A DNA stretch of 64,000 bases, from positions 4,042,501 through 4,106,500 of the forward strand of contig NZ_CP015225.1 of the NCBI RefSeq assembly GCF_001623525.1, written 5' to 3'. This document shows positions 57,360 through 64,000 of this stretch, one piece after another. Positions within the stretch are counted from its first letter, which is position 1; each line of letters starts with the position of its first letter. The position numbers and the translations under genes are program-made. Below the pieces are notes generated by a model. It made no database searches. It was not told where the DNA came from and saw only the letters and a program-made list of their open reading frames with translations. Origin of the DNA: Pseudomonas fluorescens. Its GTDB lineage: Bacteria > Pseudomonadota > Gammaproteobacteria > Pseudomonadales > Pseudomonadaceae.

Positions 57360-58590
57360 ATGACTGACAGTTTCGTCACCCAGTGCCCGCATTGCCATAC
57401 CCGTTTTCGCGTCAGCCATGCTCAATTGAGCGTGGCCCGCGGGGTGGTTCGTTGCGGCTCGTGCCTGCAAGTGTTCAATGCCGCACGACAGTTGCTGGAA
57501 CAACGCACTGCCAAACAAGCGGCGCCTGCCGTCGTGCCGACCTCCAAACCGGCGGTCGAAGCCCCGCCCCGGGCGATCAGCCAGAAACAATGGAGCGCTG
57601 CCGAGCTGGATCTGGATGATCTGGACAAGGAACTGGCGCGCCTGGAGCGGCGCGACAATCGCGCGCCAGGAAATACCGGCCGGCGCCGGGAAGACAACCT
57701 CAGCGCGCAACGCGACTCGCTCTCCAGCGAACAGCAAGCCTGGCCCGACAGCCTGTACAGCGAATCTTCCAGCGAGCGCGCCGAAGCCGTCCTCCAGGAC
57801 ACCATCGAACCGTTCGAACCCCACGAGCCGGCCCGACCACCGCGCACCGAGCCGTCGCTATCCCTGGCCCTTGAACCACTGGAACCGGACGACGAGCCCG
57901 ACGAACACCTTGAGCGCCTGTCCGCCACCGACGACCACGACGACGAACCCGAGCAGTTGGCACCGTTGCGCAAGTCACGGGAACGCCAGGAGCCGGGGAT
58001 ACGCGCCGAAGCCCTCCACGACCTGGACGACGACCCGTTGCAACTGGACTGGCGCAAACGCCGCTCGCCCTGGGGCCGACGCTTGTTGTGGGGCCTGCTG
58101 ATACTGCTCGCCAGCGCGGCCCTGGGGGGGCCAGTACATCGCCTACCATTTCGAAGAACTGGCCCGCCAGGACCAGTACCGGCCGTGGTTCCTGCAAATC
58201 TGTCCGACCATCGGCTGCGAAGTACCGTCCAAGGTCGACATCGCCAAGATCAAGAGCAGCAACCTGGTGGTGCGCAGCCATCCGGAGTTCAGCGGTGCCC
58301 TGGTGGTGGACGCGATCATCTACAACCGTGCGCCCTTCTCCCAACCTTTTCCATTGCTGGAACTGCGCTTTGCCGACCTCAACGGACACCTGATCGCCAG
58401 CCGTCGCTTCAAGCCCGGCGAGTACCTGGGTGGCGACCTTGAGGACCGCGGCGAAATGCCGCCCCAGACGCCCATTCACATCGCGCTGGATATCCTGGAC
58501 CCTGGCCCCAAAGCGGTGAACTACAGTCTGAGCTTCCATTCCCCCCGAATGAAGCCGGCCAGGGTCGGCCAATTGACGGCAGCTTTCTGA
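57360..58590 (+). pseudogene. DUF3426 zinc-ribbon membrane protein, frameshifted
   Basis: Expected product of about 410 residues: N-terminal MJ0042-type zinc ribbon (CPHCHTRF ... CGSCLQVF), a long acidic and disordered region, one membrane helix (LLWGLLILLASAAL) and a DUF3426 domain. At 58124-58130 a run of seven G shifts the frame. The first frame then encodes nonsense (PVHRLPFRRTG...) to 58442, while the true continuation (QYIAYHFEELARQDQ, LQICPTIGCEVP, up to KPARVGQLTAAF) is in another frame to 58590. Removing one G restores it. Either a real slip, phase variation, or a base-call error. Normally lies between prmA and dusB, as here. Confidence 0.85.
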
Positions 58591-58737
58591 CTGACCCTAC
58601 CCAGACCAAACCGCTGGCGATAACAAAATAGCTGTTCAGATTTTATCCAATTCGATCTTTATCCAGTCATCGAGAGCGGGTATCATGCCAACCCTTTTTC
58701 GAAGTCTCATGATCCGGCCCCACTTCAGGGAAGTCCT

Positions 58738-59745
58738 ATGTCGGCGGTACGCATCGGCCCATATACATTGCAGAACGGCCTGGTTCTCGCCCCGATGGCG
58801 GGGGTCACCGACCAGCCCTTTCGTCAGCTGTGCAAGCGACTGGGTGCAGGATTGGTGGTTTCGGAAATGGTCACCAGCGACATGAGTTTGTGGAACACCC
58901 GCAAATCGCGTCTGCGCATGATCCACGAAGGTGATCCCGAGCCCCGCTCGGTACAGATCGCCGGTGGCGACGCACAGATGCTGGCGGAGGCGGCCCGGGC
59001 GAACGTCGAGCTGGGGGCGCAGATCATCGACATCAACATGGGTTGCCCGGCAAAGAAAGTCTGCAACAAGGCTGCAGGCTCGGCACTGTTGAAAGATGAA
59101 GCACTGGTCACCGAGATCCTGCAGGCGGTCGTCGCCGCGGTCGATGTGCCGGTGACCCTGAAGATCCGCACCGGGTGGGACCGGGAGAACAAGAATGGCC
59201 TGGTGGTGGCGAAGATCGCCGAACAGGCGGGCATCACGGCGCTGGCGGTCCACGGCCGCACCCGTGCCGACCTGTACACCGGCGACGCCGAGTACGACAC
59301 CATCGCCGCGATCAAGCAGGCGGTGTCGATTCCGGTGTTTGCCAATGGCGACATCGATTCGCCCGAGAAGGCCCGGTACGTGCTCGACGCGACCGGTGCC
59401 GATGGCCTGTTGATCGGCCGGGCCGCCCAGGGGCGGCCATGGATTTTTCGTGAGATCGAACACTTCCTGCGCACGGGCGAAAAGCTCGCGGCGCCGCAGT
59501 TGTCCGAGGTGGAACGTATTCTGCTAGAGCATCTGGCCGCGCTACATGCCTTCTACGGAGAAGTCATGGGCGTACGCATCGCTCGCAAGCATGTGGGCTG
59601 GTATCTCGCAACCCTGCCGGGCGCCAGGGAGTTTCGCGCCCGTTTCAATCGTTTGGATGGTACGCAAGCACAATGCGCCGACGTTCAGGCGTTCTTCGCT
59701 GAGCGTTACAAGAGCCTGACAGGGGACGAAGGGGTGGCCGCATGA
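58738..59745 (+). CDS. dusB: tRNA-dihydrouridine synthase B
   Basis: 335-residue FMN-dependent enzyme that reduces U17 of t[17 protein letters not shown] at the start, catalytic cysteine in [18 protein letters not shown] (about C100), [19 protein letters not shown] and ANGDIDS. It overlaps fis by four bases, the conserved dusB-fis operon. Confidence 0.97.
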   Translation: MSAVRIGPYTLQNGLVLAPMAGVTDQPFRQLCKRLGAGLVVSEMVTSDMSLWNTRKSRLRMIHEGDPEPRSVQIAGGDAQMLAEAARANVELGAQIIDINMGCPAKKVCNKAAGSALLKDEALVTEILQAVVAAVDVPVTLKIRTGWDRENKNGLVVAKIAEQAGITALAVHGRTRADLYTGDAEYDTIAAIKQAVSIPVFANGDIDSPEKARYVLDATGADGLLIGRAAQGRPWIFREIEHFLRTGEKLAAPQLSEVERILLEHLAALHAFYGEVMGVRIARKHVGWYLATLPGAREFRARFNRLDGTQAQCADVQAFFAERYKSLTGDEGVAA

Positions 59746-60062
59746 CGATGATGACCGAGACTTTAGTGAGTGGAACAACACCCGTGAGCGACAACGTGAA
59801 TTTGAAACAGCACCTCAATACGCCCAGCGAAGAAGGCCAGACCCTTCGCGGGAGTGTCGAGAAGGCGCTGCACAATTATTTCGCCCACCTTGAGGGCGCT
59901 GCCGTCACGGATGTGTACAACCTGGTGCTTTCCGAAGTCGAGGCGCCTCTGCTCGAAAGCGTGATGAACTACGTCAAGGGCAACCAGACCAAAGCCAGTG
60001 AGCTGCTGGGCCTGAACCGCGGCACCCTGCGCAAGAAACTCAAGCAGTACGATCTGCTGTAA
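59742..60062 (+). CDS. fis: DNA-binding protein Fis
   Basis: 106-residue nucleoid protein and transcription factor. The C-terminal helix-turn-helix [26 protein letters not shown] is intact, as is the helical dimer core. It begins within dusB (ATGA), so it is translated from the dusB mRNA. A terminator follows at 60081-60116. Confidence 0.97.
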   Translation: MTMMTETLVSGTTPVSDNVNLKQHLNTPSEEGQTLRGSVEKALHNYFAHLEGAAVTDVYNLVLSEVEAPLLESVMNYVKGNQTKASELLGLNRGTLRKKLKQYDLL

Positions 60063-60080
60063 GCATTCAATCAAACCAGA

Positions 60081-60116
60081 AAGGCGCCCGCGTAAAAAAC
60101 GGTCGCCTTTTTTGCT
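60081..60116 (+). terminator. Intrinsic terminator after fis
   Basis: AAAGGCG pairs with CGCCTTT, with an inner CCG/CGG pair and a TTTTTT tract. Confidence 0.85.
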
Positions 60117-60145
60117 GACTTCCCTTGCTTTTGATGGAAATTGAA

Positions 60146-61753
60146 ATGACCGACCAGACCACCCGCCTGCCGATCCGCCGCGCCTTGATCAGCGTCTCCG
60201 ACAAGACCGGGATCCTCGAATTCGCCCGCGAGCTGCAACAGCTGGGCGTCGAGATTCTCTCCACCGGCGGGACCTTCAAGCTGCTGCAGGACAACGGCGT
60301 CGCCGCAGTGGAAGTCGCGGACTACACCGGTTTTGCAGAAATGATGGACGGTCGGGTCAAGACCCTGCACCCGAAAATCCACGGTGGGATCCTGGGCCGT
60401 CGCGGCATCGACGACGCCATCATGAACGAACACGGCATCAAGCCGATCGACCTGGTAGCGGTCAACCTCTACCCGTTCGAAGCCACCATCAACAAGCCCG
60501 GCTGCGACCTGCCAACTGCCATCGAGAACATCGACATCGGCGGCCCGACCATGGTCCGCTCGGCGGCCAAGAACCACAAGGACGTGGCCATCGTGGTCAA
60601 CGCCAGCGACTACGCCAGCGTGCTGGAAAACCTCAAGGCCGGCGGCCTGACCTACGCCCAGCGTTTCGACCTGATGCTCAAGGCCTTCGAACACACCGCC
60701 GCCTACGACGGCATGATCGCCAACTACATGGGCACCGTGAACCAGGCCGCTGAAACCCTGTCGACCGAAGGCCGCAGCGAATTCCCGCGCACCTTCAACA
60801 CCCAGTTCGTCAAGGCCCAGGAAATGCGCTACGGCGAGAACCCGCACCAGAGCGCGGCGTTCTACGTGGAAGCCAAGCCTGCCGAAGTCGGCATTGCCAC
60901 CGCCACCCAGTTGCAAGGCAAGGAACTGTCGTTCAACAACGTGGCCGACACCGACGCCGCGCTGGAATGCGTGAAGAGCTTCGTCAAGCCTGCCTGCGTG
61001 ATCGTCAAGCACGCCAACCCGTGCGGCGTGGCGGTGAGCCCGGACGCCGAAGGCGGCATCCGCCAGGCCTACGAACTGGCCTACGCCACCGACACCGAAT
61101 CGGCCTTCGGCGGCATCATCGCCTTCAACCGTGAGCTGGACGCCGCGACCGCCAAGGCCATCGTCGAGCGCCAGTTCGTCGAAGTGATCATCGCCCCTTC
61201 GGTCACTGAAGAAGCCCGCGCCATCGTTGCCGCCAAGGCCAACGTTCGCCTGCTGGCCTGCGGCCAATGGTCGGCCGACCGTGTGCCGGCCTGGGACTAC
61301 AAGCGCGTCAATGGCGGCCTGCTGGTCCAGAGCCGCGACATTGGCATGATCGGCAGCGAAGACCTGAAAGTAGTGACCAAGCGCGCCCCGAGCGAGCAGG
61401 AAATCAACGACCTGATCTTCGCCTGGAAAGTCGCCAAGTACGTAAAATCCAACGCCATCGTCTACGCCAAGAACCGCCAGACCATCGGTGTCGGCGCCGG
61501 CCAGATGAGCCGCGTGAACTCGGCCCGCATCGCCGCCATCAAGGCTGAGCACGCCGGCTTGCAGGTACAAGGCGCGGTCATGGCCTCCGATGCGTTCTTC
61601 CCGTTCCGCGACGGCATCGACAACGCGGCCAAGGTCGGCATCACCGCCGTGATCCAGCCGGGTGGTTCGATGCGTGACAACGAAGTGATCGCCGCTGCTG
61701 ATGAGGCAGGGATTGCGATGGTATTCACCGGCATGCGCCACTTCCGTCACTAA
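60146..61753 (+). CDS. purH: Bifunctional AICAR transformylase/IMP cyclohydrolase
   Basis: 535-residue enzyme of the last two steps of de novo IMP synthesis. The N-terminal cyclohydrolase (1-200: [42 protein letters not shown]) is followed by the transformylase with the catalytic KHANPCGVA and EFAEVIIAP-like [15 protein letters not shown] at 60146; a TTG seven codons upstream is rejected since the family start [14 protein letters not shown] is here. Confidence 0.97.
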   Translation: MTDQTTRLPIRRALISVSDKTGILEFARELQQLGVEILSTGGTFKLLQDNGVAAVEVADYTGFAEMMDGRVKTLHPKIHGGILGRRGIDDAIMNEHGIKPIDLVAVNLYPFEATINKPGCDLPTAIENIDIGGPTMVRSAAKNHKDVAIVVNASDYASVLENLKAGGLTYAQRFDLMLKAFEHTAAYDGMIANYMGTVNQAAETLSTEGRSEFPRTFNTQFVKAQEMRYGENPHQSAAFYVEAKPAEVGIATATQLQGKELSFNNVADTDAALECVKSFVKPACVIVKHANPCGVAVSPDAEGGIRQAYELAYATDTESAFGGIIAFNRELDAATAKAIVERQFVEVIIAPSVTEEARAIVAAKANVRLLACGQWSADRVPAWDYKRVNGGLLVQSRDIGMIGSEDLKVVTKRAPSEQEINDLIFAWKVAKYVKSNAIVYAKNRQTIGVGAGQMSRVNSARIAAIKAEHAGLQVQGAVMASDAFFPFRDGIDNAAKVGITAVIQPGGSMRDNEVIAAADEAGIAMVFTGMRHFRH

Positions 61754-61765
61754 TTTGCTTGATCG

Positions 61766-61863
61766 TACCCACGCTCTGCGTGGGTACGCAGCCCGGGACG
61801 CTCTGCGTCCCTGGACGCAGAGCGTCCGTAGAGGCATTCCCACGCAGAGCGTGGGAACGATCA
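61766..61863. repeat. Palindromic mosaic repeat between purH and purD
   Basis: Outer units ACCCACGCTCTGCGTGGG and CCCACGCAGAGCGTGGG flank GGACGCTCTGCGTCC and GGACGCAGAGCGTCC. Every unit is itself a palindrome and the set is inverted as a whole, with GATCGT/ACGATC at the ends. It is a known intergenic repeat type in this genus, unrelated to the REPs above. Confidence 0.85.
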
Positions 61864-61893
61864 GCCCCATCAGCGTCATCCGAGGTTTTTGAA

Positions 61894-63189
61894 ATGAATG
61901 TTTTGATCATTGGCAGCGGTGGCCGCGAACACGCCCTGGCCTGGAAAGTGGCCCAGGATCCACGCGTGCAGAAGGTTTTCGTGGCACCGGGCAATGCCGG
62001 CACCGCCATCGAAGCCAAATGCGAAAACGTCGCCATCGACGTGCTGGCCCTGGAACAACTGGCCGACTTCGCCGAAAAGAACGTCTCGCTGACCATCGTC
62101 GGCCCGGAAGTGCCGCTGGTCGCCGGCGTGGTCGATCTGTTCCGCTCCCGTGGCCTGGACTGCTTCGGCCCGACCGCCGGTGCCGCGCAGTTGGAAGGCT
62201 CGAAAGCGTTCACCAAGGATTTCCTGGCGCGTCACAAGATCCCGACCGCCGACTACCAGAACTTCACCGAAATCGAACCGGCCCTGGCGTACCTGCGCGA
62301 GAAAGGCGCACCGATCGTGATCAAGGCCGACGGCCTGGCTGCCGGTAAAGGTGTGATCGTTGCCATGACCCTGGCCGAAGCCGAAGACGCCGTGCGCGAC
62401 ATGCTCGCCGGCAACGCCTTCGGTGACGCCGGTTCCCGCGTGGTGATCGAAGAGTTCCTCGACGGCGAGGAAGCCAGCTTCATCGTTATGGTCGATGGCA
62501 AGAACGTCCTGCCAATGGCCACCAGCCAGGACCACAAGCGTGTCGGCGACGGCGACAGCGGCCCGAACACCGGCGGCATGGGTGCCTACTCCCCGGCCCC
62601 GGTGGTGACCGCCCAAGTACACCAGCGCGTCATGGACCAGGTGATCTGGCCGACCGTGCGCGGCATGGCCGAGGAAGGCAACGTCTACACCGGTTTCCTC
62701 TATGCCGGCCTGATGATCGACAAGGCTGGTAACCCAAAAGTCATCGAATTCAACTGCCGTTTCGGCGATCCTGAGACCCAACCGGTGATGCTGCGCCTGC
62801 AATCGAGCCTGGTCCTGCTGGTCGAGGCCGCACTGGCCCAGGCCCTGGACAAGGTCGAAGCCCAATGGGATCCGCGCCCAAGCGTCGGTGTCGTATTGGC
62901 GGCCGGCGGTTACCCCGGCGACTACGCCAAGGGTAGCGCGATCCAGGGCCTGGATGCCGCGGCCCGCCTGGAAGGCAAGGTCTTCCATGCAGGCACGGCG
63001 TTGAAGGACGGGCAAGTGGTCACCGCCGGCGGTCGCGTGCTTTGCGCCACCGCCATGGGCGCCAGTGTCGACGAAGCTCAGCAGCAGGCCTACAAGCTTG
63101 CCGCCGAGATCGACTGGGAAGGTTGCTTCTACCGCAAGGACATTGGCTACCGCGCCATTGCCCGCGAGCGTGGCGAAAATCTGGAATAA
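61894..63189 (+). CDS. purD: Phosphoribosylamine--glycine ligase
   Basis: 431-residue ATP-grasp enzyme (GAR synthetase) of purine synthesis. LIIGSGGREHALAWK, GPTAGAAQLEGSKAFTKDF, KADGLAAGKGVIVA, GGMGAYSPAP and IEFNCRFGDPETQ are all present. The ATG at 61894 has CGAGG upstream. The frame is open upstream through the palindromic repeat, and longer annotations starting at 61759 are artefacts. Confidence 0.97.
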   Translation: MNVLIIGSGGREHALAWKVAQDPRVQKVFVAPGNAGTAIEAKCENVAIDVLALEQLADFAEKNVSLTIVGPEVPLVAGVVDLFRSRGLDCFGPTAGAAQLEGSKAFTKDFLARHKIPTADYQNFTEIEPALAYLREKGAPIVIKADGLAAGKGVIVAMTLAEAEDAVRDMLAGNAFGDAGSRVVIEEFLDGEEASFIVMVDGKNVLPMATSQDHKRVGDGDSGPNTGGMGAYSPAPVVTAQVHQRVMDQVIWPTVRGMAEEGNVYTGFLYAGLMIDKAGNPKVIEFNCRFGDPETQPVMLRLQSSLVLLVEAALAQALDKVEAQWDPRPSVGVVLAAGGYPGDYAKGSAIQGLDAAARLEGKVFHAGTALKDGQVVTAGGRVLCATAMGASVDEAQQQAYKLAAEIDWEGCFYRKDIGYRAIARERGENLE

Positions 63190-63204
63190 CCCAGCCATTC
63201 AGCC

Positions 63205-63229
63205 AGGCAAGGGGCTGCGGCCCTTGCCT
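63205..63229 (+). terminator. Hairpin after purD
   Basis: Perfect 9-bp stem AGGCAAGGG/CCCTTGCCT with a 7-base loop. There is no U-tract, so it may be weak. Confidence 0.55.
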
Positions 63230-63288
63230 GACTGTTCCGGCGCCGCGCATAGTTATACTCTGGCATCAACCTACGAAGGGATTTCGCC

Positions 63289-64000
63289 GTGCGCTGGCTC
63301 AGGATTGCCATAGGCCTTACCGTCACCTTGCTGACGTTGCTCTGCATGCTCCCGGCCCAGGCCGCGCCAGGCAGTGGCTGGGCCGTATTGCTCGACGAAC
63401 AGGGCGACCTGACGCTGAGCGACATCCGCTCTGCCCGCTACACCAATCAATTCAGCCCCATCGACCTGGACCGTCTCCAGGCCGCCGAGCCCGGCGGGGC
63501 ATTGTGGTTGCGTTTCCGCCTGGCCCCCGACCGGCATGAACAGATCCTGCGCATCTTCGCGCCCGACCTGTCGCGCCTGAACCTCTACGTGCTGGACGGC
63601 GATACCCTGGTTGACCAGCAAGTCAGCGGCAATGCCACGCCGCACACTGAACCTGCGGTCCCCAGCAACGATTTGATGCTGCCCCTGCCACGCAGCGACA
63701 AATCGCTGGACGTCTACCTGCGACTGTCCTCGCGCCATGAACTGCGCCCCTACATCACCTTGCAATCGGCAGTCGTGGCCGCGGCCGATCAGAACCAGAC
63801 ACTGATCTATGGGTTGCTGTTCGGCTGCATCGCCATGCTGGTGCTGCATAACCTTACCCGCTACGCCTACACCCGTTCACGCAGTTGCCTGTGGCTGGCA
63901 GCCTGTGAAGGACTGCTGATGCTCAGCCTGGCGCTGTTGCTGAATCTGGCCGGAGCCTGGCTGCCCGACTGGCCAGCCGTCCAGACGCCCGGAGCCTACC
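63289..64000 (+). CDS. retS: RetS hybrid sensor kinase, N-terminal part (cut by window end)
   Basis: First 237 codons of a membrane sensor. The GTG start has AAGGGA eight bases upstream. A signal peptide (MRWLRIAIGLTVTLLTLLCMLPAQA) is followed by a 7TMR-DISM extracellular domain (GALWLRFRLAPD, LYVLDGD, LRLSSRHELRPYITL) and the first two of seven membrane helices. Following purD, this is the P. aeruginosa retS (PA4856) position. RetS restrains GacS and so controls RsmY/Z, biofilm and T6SS. The kinase and receiver domains lie outside the window. Confidence 0.88.
   Translation, partial: MRWLRIAIGLTVTLLTLLCMLPAQAAPGSGWAVLLDEQGDLTLSDIRSARYTNQFSPIDLDRLQAAEPGGALWLRFRLAPDRHEQILRIFAPDLSRLNLYVLDGDTLVDQQVSGNATPHTEPAVPSNDLMLPLPRSDKSLDVYLRLSSRHELRPYITLQSAVVAAADQNQTLIYGLLFGCIAMLVLHNLTRYAYTRSRSCLWLAACEGLLMLSLALLLNLAGAWLPDWPAVQTPGAY

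Noticed and set aside
60071..61879. 602-codon open frame on the minus strand
   Set aside because: Antisense shadow of purH that begins in the palindromic repeat.
61759..61893. 45-codon N-terminal extension of purD
   Set aside because: It would translate the palindromic repeat; the family start and ribosome site are at 61894.

Overview
The window is a chromosome segment of a Pseudomonas, very probably of the P. fluorescens complex. It is GC-rich with Pseudomonas codon use, and about fourteen intergenic REP/REPIN palindromes (cores such as gcgagggagcttgctccc and gcgagcttgctcgc) are scattered through it. Gene order on the right matches from memory the P. aeruginosa speA-sui1-nudix-DUF2333-gcbA-MCP-aroQ-accBC-prmA-dusB-fis-purH-purD-retS run, and gene order on the left matches the P. 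aeruginosa bauC-bauA-bauR to adenine deaminase region. I see no tRNA, rRNA, CRISPR array, prophage or transposase.

Bases 1-17650 form a nucleobase and beta-alanine catabolic region. It holds a bauA-mmsA/bauC operon with divergent LysR (beta-alanine to malonate semialdehyde to acetyl-CoA), a RutR-like TetR regulator, a nucleoside/nucleobase ABC transporter (ATPase plus two permeases at 5991-9589, binding protein 5 kb away at 14481), an 8-oxoguanine deaminase, a 2OG-Fe(II)/isopenicillin-N-synthase-like oxygenase and an adenosine/adenine deaminase. Three sigma-54-like GG-N10-GC elements precede bauA, the ABC ATPase and the binding protein, which suggests nitrogen-controlled expression. Inserted among these are a MerR regulator with a divergent membrane protein and an SDR, and a Ca2+/H+ antiporter.

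Bases 17800-40000 are mixed accessory and metabolic genes: an ArsR-MFS pair, a LysR/alcohol-dehydrogenase divergon, a Bcr-type efflux pump, a complete copper module (copZ, unknown periplasmic protein, copA, cueR, with two CueR-type operators), a RIO kinase, an AraC regulator with an SBF transporter, a thiolase/FabG-like/MaoC trio, tandem DUF4136 lipoproteins, cmoM with a MazG-like gene, DinF, and an orphan short VgrG with a DUF4123 adaptor but no adjacent effector.

Bases 41386-64000 are a conserved housekeeping and signalling block (speA through purD and the start of retS). It is interrupted between accC and prmA by a roughly 4-kb gene for a 1322-residue DUF6543/dermonecrotic-toxin-like protein. 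Its C-terminus carries a Ser/Cys/His constellation with CheD-like spacing, so it is a candidate deamidase toxin and the most interesting single item here. The DUF3426 gene after prmA is broken by a G7 homopolymer frameshift.
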